From: Streptomyces sparsogenes
GTDB lineage: Bacteria; Actinomycetota; Actinomycetes; Streptomycetales; Streptomycetaceae
DNA length: 64,000 nt
Direction: 5' to 3'
Assembly (NCBI RefSeq): GCF_001704635.1
Contig: NZ_MAXF01000041.1
Coordinates: 62,001-126,000 of the forward strand
The translations under genes were made by a program, and so were the position numbers. Shown here in pieces: positions 34,244-42,275 of the stretch. Each line of letters begins with the position of its first letter. Within the stretch, counting starts at the first letter, position 1. Below the pieces are notes generated by a model. It did not search any database, was not told where the DNA came from, and was given only the letters and a program-made list of their open reading frames with translations.

Positions 34244-35617
34244 TCACCGGGTTTCGAGCAGGCCTGCCGCGAGGACGCTTTGGTAGTAGAGGCCGGCCGC
34301 CCGGCGGCACAGCGCGCGCTCGACGGCGGTGTGGTCGACGGGCCAGTCCCGGCTCTCGCAGATGGTGTTCAGGTCCTGGTGGAAGACACGGTCGATGCGG
34401 TCCTTGTCGGAGTCTCCGTTCACGCTGTTGTGGAAGGACTCCTTGCCCAGCAGGGCCTTGGAGTTGCGGTACCCGAAGTCGTGCCGGTAGCAGGCGAATG
34501 TGAAGTCGAAGCCGCCGATGGAGTCGGGGGCAGGCGCGTTGCACCCGTTTGTGGACCAGTCGAACTCGTAGGGGTCGGGCGTGCCGCTCTGGTGTTCGTA
34601 GAGGGCCGCGTACCAGGCGCGGCGGGCGTCCTCTCCCTCCTGCGTCAGGCTCTTGAGTCGGGCGAGCTTGTCGTCCGAGACCGCGGGGGCGGTCGGCGCG
34701 TGGAGGTCGGTCCACTGGTCGTCCGCCCCGGTGCCGCTGTACATCTGGACGGACCGGTGGTCGGAGGCGAGGCGGTAGAGGCGGTCGCCGCTGGTGGTGA
34801 AGGCGGCGGCGGGCCCGCCGACGCGGTTCCACTCCTCGGGCCGGCCGTTGTACTTGTAGAGGTCACCGGTGTCGGGGTTGGTGGCGTACAGGGTGTTGCT
34901 GCTGAAGATCTCGCCGGCGGGGCCGCCGACCTTGTTCCACTGGTTGTCCTCGGTGTTGTACTCGAAGACGCCGGAGCGGTCGGGGTCCAGTTTGTAGACG
35001 TTGTTGTCGGTGACGGCGAAGGCGGCGCCTGAGCTGCCGATGCCGGCCCACTGGCCGTCCGCGTACTTGTTGAGTTCGCCGGTGGCCGGGTCGGTGGCGT
35101 ACAGGGCGGCGGCGGGGCCGGTGTAGAGGTCCTTGGCGGGGCCGCCGACCTTGGTCCACGTGTCGCCCTGGCCGGTGTACTCCCACACACCGGTGCCGTC
35201 GGGGCCGATGCCGTACAGGTGCTCGCTGGTGGCGGCGAAGGCGGTGCCGGCGCCGCCGATGCGGGACCACTGGCCGGGCTCGCCGTTGTACTTGTTGAGG
35301 TCGCCTGTGGCCGGGTCGGTGGCGTAGACGGCGTCGGCGCTCGCGTAGAGGTCCTTCGCGGGGCCGCCCACCTTTTGCCAGTTGACCGTGTCGGAGGACC
35401 ACTCGTAGACCGCGGAGTTGTCTTCGGCCAGGGCATAGACGCTGTCCTCGGCCGAGACGATCTGGCCCATGGCGACAGGCTCGCCCGACACGGGCTGCTG
35501 CGGGTCGGCATACGCGGGGATGCCGGCGACGAGAGAGGCCGCGCCGAGCAGGAACAGAACCTTCTTGGCAGTGGACAGCCGCCGTGCTGTGGAGTGCGTC
35601 AGTCCGCGTATACGCAT
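34244..35617 (-). CDS. secreted phospholipase A2 fused to a seven-repeat tectonin-like propeller
   Basis: A 457-residue secreted protein. Residues 1-37 are a signal peptide ending AYA-DP. About 49-308 are seven repeats of 36-39 residues, each with a W..(V/I)GG.A-type turn. They alternate between a KDLYA/YATDPATGDLNKY form and a TAFA/YGIGPDGTGVWEY form. This suggests a tectonin-like beta-propeller that binds sugars or lipids. The C-terminal 350-450 part is a bacterial/fungal-type phospholipase A2: CYRHDFGYRN at 376-385 (His379 catalytic, Asp380 calcium) and the second catalytic Asp409 in DRIDRVFHQDL, as in the S. violaceoruber enzyme. A PLA2 releases fatty acid from the sn-2 position of membrane phospholipids. 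The fusion implies a targeted membrane-attacking or lipid-scavenging enzyme. Confidence 0.88.
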   Translation of the reverse strand: MRIRGLTHSTARRLSTAKKVLFLLGAASLVAGIPAYADPQQPVSGEPVAMGQIVSAEDSVYALAEDNSAVYEWSSDTVNWQKVGGPAKDLYASADAVYATDPATGDLNKYNGEPGQWSRIGGAGTAFAATSEHLYGIGPDGTGVWEYTGQGDTWTKVGGPAKDLYTGPAAALYATDPATGELNKYADGQWAGIGSSGAAFAVTDNNVYKLDPDRSGVFEYNTEDNQWNKVGGPAGEIFSSNTLYATNPDTGDLYKYNGRPEEWNRVGGPAAAFTTSGDRLYRLASDHRSVQMYSGTGADDQWTDLHAPTAPAVSDDKLARLKSLTQEGEDARRAWYAALYEHQSGTPDPYEFDWSTNGCNAPAPDSIGGFDFTFACYRHDFGYRNSKALLGKESFHNSVNGDSDKDRIDRVFHQDLNTICESRDWPVDHTAVERALCRRAAGLYYQSVLAAGLLETR

Positions 35618-35785
35618 GGGTAGAGTCCTTTCAGCGTTGATGTGATTCCGGGCACCGGTCCGTTCACGGGGATCCGGTGCATGACATCGACGCTGCGGGC
35701 CGGACTGTTTTCCATCAAGATCGTTCACCTTCGGTGCAGGTCGGCGGCGGACATCGGGGGATTGTCCGCGGACAAAGGGGGGTTC
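35618..35785. promoter_or_regulatory. shared divergent promoter region of PLA2 and HTH-lectin genes
   Basis: The 168-bp gap holds both promoters. CTGAAAGGACTCTACCC on the minus strand gives the PLA2 its ribosome-binding site (AAGGACTC). AAAGGGGGGTTC serves the lectin gene. No clear palindrome is seen. Confidence 0.45.
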
Positions 35786-37231
35786 ATGGGCAGGACTGGC
35801 CGGCCATTTGAAGGGCTGAGGGGCGAGTCGGAGCACATCAACGAGTTAGCGGGAATGCTGTGCCGGCTGACGGAAGGCCTGACGCTGCGCGAGCTCGCCG
35901 AGCGCTATCCGCAAGGCGGCGGAAAGACGTTGTGGGGGCAGTACCGCTCCGGCGAGCGGGCGGTGCCCGCCCACATCCTGCATGAGGTCATCAACCGCCA
36001 GGTACGCGACGCCCGCACCCGGCAGCAGCGGCACGAAGAGGCCAAACGCCTCTACGAACTGGTTGACCAGAAGCAGCCGCGGCAGGCCCCGGCATCGAAG
36101 CCACAGCAGGCCGTGGAGAAGGCCGTACAGGCGCGGCGGCAGGCCGAGACGGACCTGGCGGAAGCGGAAGAGCGCATCCGGAGCCTGGTCGAGGTCATCC
36201 ACCGGCTTGAGCGCGGAAAGACGCAGGACCCGACAGCGGACGGGGATGCCGGGGAGGAACTCCGCCAGGCCAGAGAGAGCCTGACGATCGCCGAAGAGGC
36301 CAAGTCCGACGCGTTACAGGCCCGGAATGCCGCCCTGGAGGACCAGGAGAAGTACCTCCACTCGAACGCAGGACCGCGCGCTCCCCAACAGGCGTCGTCC
36401 GGGGCGGACGGCCCACCGGCCGGAGGCGGCTCCCCGGCGACCGGCAGGACCGGCGACCGCCGGGACCGCTTCCGGCGCTGGCGCACCCCCGCCCAGTGGG
36501 GCGCGCTCGCGGCGCTGCTGGGCGGCATGTGGTTCGTCACCGACAGCCAGAACACCGCAACGTCAGGCGCGGCACCCACCACGTCCGCCACGCCGACGAT
36601 CACGACGCCCCACAGCCCGACGCCAGGGCCCTCGGCGCGGTCCTCCGATCCGTTCACGCGCCCGTCCGGCGGCACAAGGCGGCCCGCACCCACGGCGACC
36701 CCGTCGAAGCCGCAGACACCGTCGGCACCGTCGGCCACCCCATCGCCCGGCCAGAAGCCGCGCGCCCGCGCTGACGCACCGCCGCTGCCGAAGGGCCTGT
36801 TCCGCCTGACCAATGTCGACAGCCACTTGTGCCTGTCCGTGCCCCCGGAGAACACCATCCCATCGGCAGGCCTCATCCAGACCGGCTGTGGCGCGAGCAC
36901 CGAGCAGTTCTGGAAACTTACCGCGGAAGACGCCGGATCAGCCGGAACCACGTACTCGATCCGCAATCAGCACAGCGGTCTGTGCCTTTCGGTCGATGCG
37001 GCACGCAAGGAGAACGACGCCATCATCACGCAGTATCTGTGCGGTGACGACGAGCAAGATCTGTTCCCGGATCAGCTCTGGAGCTTCCGCTACGACACTT
37101 CCCGCCACGCATGGAAGCTGATCAGCCGTAACAGCGGCAAGTGCGTAGCCCTGCCCACTGCGAGCGGGGACGAGGAACAAGTGCTGCAAGAAGAGTGCGG
37201 CGGCGACAGCTGGACACTCTGGCGCACCTGA
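35786..37231 (+). CDS. single-pass membrane protein: putative HTH, coiled coil, TM helix, extracellular ricin-type lectin domain
   Basis: A 481-residue protein with no signal peptide. Residues 12-75 look helix-turn-helix-like (INELAGMLCRLTEGLTLREL, then GKTLWGQYRSGERAVP). About 78-190 are coiled coil. An RRDRFRRWR cluster precedes one TM helix at 235-252, giving an inside-to-outside orientation. A Thr/Pro stalk follows, and the last 135 residues form a ricin B-type beta-trefoil (GLFRLTNVDSHLCLSV; YSIRNQHSGLCLSVDA; WKLISRNSGKCVAL) with QxW-like ends. It resembles membrane-bound regulators that couple outside binding to DNA binding. It is divergent from the propeller-phospholipase, which may be its target. 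DNA binding is not proven. Confidence 0.78.
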   Translation: MGRTGRPFEGLRGESEHINELAGMLCRLTEGLTLRELAERYPQGGGKTLWGQYRSGERAVPAHILHEVINRQVRDARTRQQRHEEAKRLYELVDQKQPRQAPASKPQQAVEKAVQARRQAETDLAEAEERIRSLVEVIHRLERGKTQDPTADGDAGEELRQARESLTIAEEAKSDALQARNAALEDQEKYLHSNAGPRAPQQASSGADGPPAGGGSPATGRTGDRRDRFRRWRTPAQWGALAALLGGMWFVTDSQNTATSGAAPTTSATPTITTPHSPTPGPSARSSDPFTRPSGGTRRPAPTATPSKPQTPSAPSATPSPGQKPRARADAPPLPKGLFRLTNVDSHLCLSVPPENTIPSAGLIQTGCGASTEQFWKLTAEDAGSAGTTYSIRNQHSGLCLSVDAARKENDAIITQYLCGDDEQDLFPDQLWSFRYDTSRHAWKLISRNSGKCVALPTASGDEEQVLQEECGGDSWTLWRT

Positions 37232-37246
37232 GAGTTCGGGCCGTCG

Positions 37247-37600
37247 CTAGTCGAGGTACTTGCTGTAGACCCAGCCCTTCGTTCCGGCCGGAATTCCCGA
37301 ATGGCTCCGCTTCAGGAGCTTGCCGTACGACCAGCTCTTCCTGAAGTCCTTGAGGCCACCCGTCCGGCAGTAATAGCGGAAGGAATCCCCCCGGTAAAGC
37401 GTCCCGATCACGTGATAACGCTTTCCGGGGCCGGTCCGGAACGTCGCTCCACTGGTGCGGACCTTGAAATTGACGTCAGGTGAATCGAACCGGCATGCCG
37501 ACGACCCCACCGCGGACGCCGTCGGTGCCAGGGCCATCGAGCCACCCAGCAGCAGTGAAGCCGTCAACACGATGGCCGAGGCCCTGCGTTTAGCCTGCAC
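37247..37600 (-). CDS. secreted SH3-like domain protein
   Basis: A 117-residue exported protein. The signal peptide is RRASAIVLTASLLLGGSMALAPTASA. The rest is a bacterial SH3-like domain (VRTSGATFRTGPGKRYHVIGTLYRGDSF and GTKGWVYSKYL), with a Cys pair (SACRF; YYCRTG). Such domains bind cell wall or act as inhibitors. The GTG at 37600 follows AGGGGGTGGGATC. It is tail-to-tail with the lectin gene (15 bp gap). Confidence 0.82.
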   Translation of the reverse strand: MQAKRRASAIVLTASLLLGGSMALAPTASAVGSSACRFDSPDVNFKVRTSGATFRTGPGKRYHVIGTLYRGDSFRYYCRTGGLKDFRKSWSYGKLLKRSHSGIPAGTKGWVYSKYLD

Positions 37601-37772
37601 GCGATCCCACCCCCTGATCAGGAACGCTTCCGTTATCGCACCGAAGAGACTAGCACCGGGCATTCACGACGTGACGACCAGGAAACGCGCCAACAGCAAC
37701 TTTCCTAGTCGTGGGCCGCGTTGACGGGTCGGACGGAACCGCTCCGGCAAGTGGGCGCGTCATTACCTAGAG

Positions 37773-38420
37773 CTAGGGCTTGTTGAGGTAGGCCAGGACG
37801 GCCCGGACACGGCGATTGTTGTTGTCGTCGTCGGTGATGCCGAGTTTGCCGAAGATCGAGGTGGTGTATTTGCTGATGGCACTTTCGCTGAGGAAGAGCC
37901 GCTGGGCGATGGCCTGGTTGGACAGCCCCTCCGCCATGAGGCTGAGCACGGAGTGTTCGCGTTCTGTGAGCCGTTCCAGCCGTCGGTTCGAGGATCCGCT
38001 GGAGAGCAGCTTGGTGATGACGGCCGGGTCCATGGCGGTGCCGCCGGCGGCGACGCGTTCCAGGGCGTCGATGAACTGATCGGCGTCGAACACGCTCTCC
38101 TTGAGGAAGTAGCCGATGCCGCCGGCGTCGTCGGCCAGGAGTTCGCGGGCGTACAGCTGCTCCACGTACTGGGAGAGGATCAGGACCGGCAGTCCGGGAA
38201 CCTCGCGGCGGGCGGCGAGGGCCGCCCGCAGGCCCTCGTCCGACTGGGTCGGAGGCATCCGGACGTCGACGACGGCGACGTCCGGCCGCCACCTCAGCAG
38301 CGCGGCGAGCGTCTCGGGTCCGGTGGCGGCCGTCGCCACCACCTGGTGTCCGCATGCCTCGATGAGGCGGACCATGCCGTCGCGCAGGAGGTAGAGGTCT
38401 TCGGCTACAACGATGCGCAC
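37773..38420 (-). CDS. NarL/LuxR-type response regulator
   Basis: A 215-residue regulator. The receiver has Glu7-Asp8, acceptor Asp52 (VAVVDVRMPP), and the Lys of YFLKESVF. The LuxR HTH begins LTEREHSVLSLMAEGLSNQAIAQRL. The ATG at 38420 overlaps the 3' end of the kinase gene by 16 bp, so the pair is coupled. The tail DDDNNNRRVRAVLAYLN is normal for the group. Confidence 0.92.
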   Translation of the reverse strand: MRIVVAEDLYLLRDGMVRLIEACGHQVVATAATGPETLAALLRWRPDVAVVDVRMPPTQSDEGLRAALAARREVPGLPVLILSQYVEQLYARELLADDAGGIGYFLKESVFDADQFIDALERVAAGGTAMDPAVITKLLSSGSSNRRLERLTEREHSVLSLMAEGLSNQAIAQRLFLSESAISKYTTSIFGKLGITDDDNNNRRVRAVLAYLNKP

Positions 38421-39664
38421 GGCACCATCATCCTCGCGCGGGTCGGGCCCCCTGCCGGGCTGGTGATCTCCAGGGTGCCGTCGAAGACGGCGAGGCGGCG
38501 GCGCAGCCCCGCGAGTCCGCCACCCGCCCGCTCATCGGCCCCGCCCCGGCCGTTGTCCTCGACTTCGACGACGATGCCGGTGTCGTCCTGGGTGATGGCG
38601 ATCCGGCCCCGGGTCGCATGGGCGTGCTTGACCGCGTTGGTCAGCAGTTCGGCGATTCCGAAGTACAGGGCGGACTCGATCGGGGGCTCCAGGCGCGGCT
38701 GAACGTCGGCGCTGACGCTGGTTTCCAGCGGGCTGTCCATGGCCAGGGTGCGTACGGCGTCGACGAGCCCCCGGTCGTTCAGTACCGGCGGGTTGATGCC
38801 GTGGACCAGTTCGCGGAGCTCGGCCAGCGAGGTGGCGGCGCCGATCCGCGCCTCTCGCATCAGCGCCTTGGCCTGGTCGGGGTCGGTTTCCATCAGTTTC
38901 TCGGCGGTCGCGAGGGACAGCCCGAGCATGACCAGGCGCGCCTGCGCCCCATCGTGCAGGTCCCGTTCGATCCGGCGGATCTCGGCGGCTTGCGCGAGCG
39001 TGGTGTCGGCGCGCTGGGCCGTCAGCTCGTCCACCCGGTCGGCCAGCGCCATCGCCGACGACGGACGGAGAAGGCGTACGGCCACCGGCTCGACGGACCG
39101 CCAGGCGTACGGGGCGGTGCCGATGGCCACGAGCACGCCGACTACCCCGACCGCCCCGACCCGAGCGGACCCCGGTTGGCTGAAGCCGAGGACCGCCGCC
39201 ACGGCTCCGGCCGGCGGGATGGCCGCGATCACCCCGATGGTGATCGGCACGATCGCGGTGAACCGCAGATCACGCCAGGTGGCGGGATCGCTCCACCAGA
39301 GCCGCAAGCGCTGCTCCCGGCGGGCGTCCTCGCTGGTACGCGAGTAGGAGAAACCGTTCCACCAGTACCCGGTCGACATCTGGGTCACCGGGGTGGCCTC
39401 CCGGTATCCGGCGGGGATGCGGGTGCCCGTCCACTTCGCGACGAGGGAACGGACCATCCGGCAGACCGGGCGGGACAGGGCGGCGGTGCCGATACTCGCC
39501 CATACGAAGGGGCCTATCCACGACCACGGGTTTCCACCCCACCAGAACCACAGCGCCACGGCGGCCGCCCATACGACCGGGACCAGCATGGCGACCGCCA
39601 CCACGACGCACGCCCGCGCGAACCCCACGCACGCACTCGTCACCCACGACCCCAGCGGTTTCAT
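38405..39664 (-). CDS. sensor histidine kinase (NarL type)
   Basis: A 419-residue membrane kinase with four TM segments in two pairs (about 13-60 and 136-183) around a cytoplasmic or outside segment with a WW-rich motif (GYWWNGFSYSRTSEDARREQ). The acceptor is His237 in RIERDLHDGAQARLVMLGL. The N box is AELLTNAVKHAHATRG, the G1 is VEVEDNGRGGAD, and the G2 is GGLAGLRRRLAVF. AAGGAGAATC precedes the ATG at 39664. The signal is unknown. Confidence 0.92.
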   Translation of the reverse strand: MKPLGSWVTSACVGFARACVVVAVAMLVPVVWAAAVALWFWWGGNPWSWIGPFVWASIGTAALSRPVCRMVRSLVAKWTGTRIPAGYREATPVTQMSTGYWWNGFSYSRTSEDARREQRLRLWWSDPATWRDLRFTAIVPITIGVIAAIPPAGAVAAVLGFSQPGSARVGAVGVVGVLVAIGTAPYAWRSVEPVAVRLLRPSSAMALADRVDELTAQRADTTLAQAAEIRRIERDLHDGAQARLVMLGLSLATAEKLMETDPDQAKALMREARIGAATSLAELRELVHGINPPVLNDRGLVDAVRTLAMDSPLETSVSADVQPRLEPPIESALYFGIAELLTNAVKHAHATRGRIAITQDDTGIVVEVEDNGRGGADERAGGGLAGLRRRLAVFDGTLEITSPAGGPTRARMMVPCASL

Positions 39665-39933
39665 GATTCTCCTTGGTACTTCATGACCCAGTGACTCCAC
39701 TGTGCGCCCCGGGGAGTCCGGATCCGGCCGGGTCAGCGCAGAAGTAGGGCTGGACCCACCCCCCTGTGCGTCCAGGCGCATACCGCCCCGGCCCTGCGCT
39801 CCCTAGCGTCGAATCGACACCGGACAGCCCGAGGAAGCAGGAGCCATGGCAACTCCCAGCCGCACCACGGCCGCGACCGACCACATCACCCGCCCGGACA
39901 CCCTGCGGGCCTTCGCCACGGTGAGGACTCGTC

Positions 39934-40284
39934 ATGGCCTACGGCTCGTTCAGTGTCGCGGTCCTCGCCGTGGTCGTCGTCCGCTCGGTCATGGGCCGCG
40001 AGGTGACGTCGTTCATGTGGGGCCGCGCCGGCGGCATGTTCGCGAGCGCCGTCGTCGCGTACTGGCTGACCGTCGTCGCCTCACGGGGCGCACGCTGGGC
40101 CTATATACGCGTGCGCGTCATCGCCGTCGTCGTGCCGATCGCGATCGTCGCCATCGACTCCATCCCCGGCGCCCTCCCGTTGTGGTTCGTCGTCCCGCAG
40201 ATCGCGGGCGCCCTCGCCCTCGCGCCCGCCGCGTTCATCGTCAACCGGCCCGAGCTGCGCGCCGCCTTCCCCAAGGCGCGCTGA
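39934..40284 (+). CDS. small membrane protein, possibly 5'-truncated by a frameshift
   Basis: A 116-residue protein with four hydrophobic segments (SVAVLAVVVV; MFASAVVAYWLTVVA; VIAVVVPIAIVAI; WFVVPQIAGALALAPAAF). No family is named. An upstream ATG at 39846 with a strong GCAGGAG site opens a different frame (MATPSRTTAATDHITR) that loses sense near 39925. Dropping one base there would join it smoothly to this frame. The ATG at 39934 has its own GTGAGGA site. Either the gene is frameshifted or the short start is real. Confidence 0.6.
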   Translation: MAYGSFSVAVLAVVVVRSVMGREVTSFMWGRAGGMFASAVVAYWLTVVASRGARWAYIRVRVIAVVVPIAIVAIDSIPGALPLWFVVPQIAGALALAPAAFIVNRPELRAAFPKAR

Positions 40285-40288
40285 CCTC

Positions 40289-40951
40289 TCAGTGGCCGCC
40301 GCCCGTGAGCAGGCTGTCCAGTTCGGCCGCGAAGAGCTGGGCGGGGTCGAATCCCATTCCGTTGAAGTGGCCCGCGAGTTCCAGGGACAGGACGCCGTGC
40401 AGCCGGGTCCAGAAGGTCAGGGCGCCGTGGAGGGCCGCCGGCGGGGCGGGGTGGTCGTCGACCCATTGGCGGCCGAGGCCTTCGAGGTGTTCGGCGAAGG
40501 GGGGCGCGGGGTCGGCGGAGGGCCGCGCGGTCCAGGCGTCGAGCAGGGTGGCCATGTTCTCGGAGGCGATGGCGGTGATGTCGTCGGGCGCGTGATAGCC
40601 GGGGACGGGGGTGCCGTAGACGAGGAAGTACCGCTGGGGGTCGTCCAGGGCCCAGCCGCGCAGGGCGTGCGCCAGCGCGGCCACGTCGGCGCCGGACTCC
40701 TCGGATGCCGCGCGGAGGGTGTCGGCGAGGCTTCGGTACGCGTCCCGGATGAGCTCGGTGATCAGCTCGTCGCGGCTGGCGAAGTACCGGTAGAGGGCGG
40801 GTCCGCTCATGCCCATCCGCTTGGCGATCGCGTTGAGGGAGAGGGCTGAGGCCCCCGCCGTGGCGATCTGCTCCCACGCGCGCTCCTTGACCTCCGCGCG
40901 CACCTGGGCGCGGTAGCGCTCGCGCGGGGTTGCGCTGCTCGATTCCGCCAT
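40289..40951 (-). CDS. TetR-family transcriptional regulator
   Basis: A 220-residue TetR protein. The HTH lies at about 22-66 (AWEQIATAGASALSLNAIAKRMGMSGPALYRYFASRDEL). The C-terminal part is a TetR_C_13-like ligand domain (WTRLHGVLSLELAGHFNGMGFDP). It is divergent from a quinone-oxidoreductase-like gene with paired operators in the gap, so it most likely represses that enzyme and itself. The ATG at 40951 is chosen; a GTG at 40975 would add eight residues. Confidence 0.92.
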   Translation of the reverse strand: MAESSSATPRERYRAQVRAEVKERAWEQIATAGASALSLNAIAKRMGMSGPALYRYFASRDELITELIRDAYRSLADTLRAASEESGADVAALAHALRGWALDDPQRYFLVYGTPVPGYHAPDDITAIASENMATLLDAWTARPSADPAPPFAEHLEGLGRQWVDDHPAPPAALHGALTFWTRLHGVLSLELAGHFNGMGFDPAQLFAAELDSLLTGGGH

Positions 40952-41001
40952 GGTCCGCCTGCCACCCCTCTTCACCTGCGGGTCTACAGCTTCAAGATTT
41001 A

Positions 41002-41016
41002 GTTAGAAGCTATCAC
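41002..41016 (+). promoter_or_regulatory. TetR operator candidate 1
   Basis: GTTAGAAGCTATCAC matches the reverse complement of operator 2 at 12 of 15 positions. It lies 51 bp upstream of the regulator's start and near the centre of the divergent gap. Confidence 0.55.
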
Positions 41017-41046
41017 GAACCCTGTTGACGTCCGCCCCGCCGTCCA

Positions 41047-41061
41047 GTTATAACTTCTAAC
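41047..41061 (-). promoter_or_regulatory. TetR operator candidate 2
   Basis: GTTATAACTTCTAAC, reading GTTAGAAGTTATAAC on the minus strand, has GTTA...TAAC symmetry. It lies 45 bp before the oxidoreductase ATG, so a bound repressor would cover the promoter. Confidence 0.6.
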
Positions 41062-41106
41062 GAACGCGAGAACTTATAGACAGCGCGGAGCGCAGTGGAG
41101 GTCGTC

Positions 41107-42141
41107 ATGAACGCCGAAGGACTCGTCGAGGTCGTCCTGCCGGGCACGGTGGAGCCGGAAGGGCTTCAGGTCCGCTCGGGCGGGGCGGTCCCCTCTCCGG
41201 GACCGGGACAGGTCGTGATCAAGATGGAGGCGACCGGCGTCTCGTTCGCCGAGCAGCAGATGCGGCGCGGCCGCTACTACGACCAGCCGCCGTTCCCGTT
41301 CGTGCCGGGCTATGACCTGGTCGGCACGGTGGCGGCGACCGGGGAGGGCGTCGCGCCGGCGACGGCCGGGACCCGGGTGGCCGCGCTGGTGAAGGTCGGC
41401 GGGTGGGCCAGCCATGTGGTCGTCGACGCGGCGGACGTGGTCGAGGTCCCCGACGGGGTCGGCGCGGCGGAGGCGGAGACCCTGGTCATCAACGGGATCA
41501 CCGCCTGGCAGATGCTCCACCGCAAGGCACGCGTCCGCGCGGGGCAGACCGTCGTGGTGTACGGCGCCAACGGCGGCGTCGGCTCGGTCCTGGTCCAACT
41601 CGCCCACGCCGCCGGGGCGAAGGTGATCGGCACGGCGTCCACCCGCCACCACGCCGCCCTGCGGGAGCAGGGGGTCACCCCGGTCGACTACCGCGCCGGG
41701 GACGTCGCCGCGCGGATCCGCGAGCTCGCTCCCGGCGGGGTGGACGCCGTCTTCGACCACGTCGGCGGCCGGGGCATCGTCGACTCCTGGCGCCTCCTCG
41801 CGCCCGGCGGCACCCTCGTCTCGTACGGCAGCGCCTCCACCCGGGACGACCGGGGCTCCAAGCAGTGGCCCGTGCTCAAACTCCTCGGCCGCGTCTGGCT
41901 GTGGAACGCCCTGCCCAACCGCCGCCGCGCCTACTTCTACAACGCCTGGGCCGGGCGGTCCCTGGCCAAGAACCGCTTCCGGGCCCGGCTGCGCCACGAC
42001 CTCACCCAGGTCTTCGCCGCCTTCCAGCGCGGTGACATCACCGCCCGGATCGCCGCCCAACTGCCGCTCACCCGCGTCGCCGAGGCCGTGCGGCTGGCCG
42101 AATCCGGCACCGTCGCCGGCAAGGTCGTGCTGACCCCGTAG
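41107..42141 (+). CDS. zinc-independent MDR oxidoreductase (quinone reductase-like)
   Basis: A 344-residue medium-chain dehydrogenase/reductase. The N-terminal GroES-like part (GQVVIKMEATGVSFAEQQMRRGRY; FVPGYDLVGTVAATG) lacks the cysteines that bind zinc. The Rossmann part has VYGANGGVGSVLVQLAHAAGAKVIG. It is probably an NADPH-dependent reductase of quinones or enones, as in the QOR group. The ATG at 41107 follows GTGGAGG. It is controlled by the divergent TetR, which suggests induction by an electrophile or antibiotic-like compound. Confidence 0.9.
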   Translation: MNAEGLVEVVLPGTVEPEGLQVRSGGAVPSPGPGQVVIKMEATGVSFAEQQMRRGRYYDQPPFPFVPGYDLVGTVAATGEGVAPATAGTRVAALVKVGGWASHVVVDAADVVEVPDGVGAAEAETLVINGITAWQMLHRKARVRAGQTVVVYGANGGVGSVLVQLAHAAGAKVIGTASTRHHAALREQGVTPVDYRAGDVAARIRELAPGGVDAVFDHVGGRGIVDSWRLLAPGGTLVSYGSASTRDDRGSKQWPVLKLLGRVWLWNALPNRRRAYFYNAWAGRSLAKNRFRARLRHDLTQVFAAFQRGDITARIAAQLPLTRVAEAVRLAESGTVAGKVVLTP

Positions 42142-42275
42142 CACCCGGCGCCGCCCCTGCCCGCGCCACCGTCCCGAGCCGCGCCGCCGTCCCTGCCAGC
42201 GCCACCGTCCCGAACCGCGACCACGACGGCCTCACCCGCGACCTCACCCACCATGCCCTAACGAGAGGAACCACC

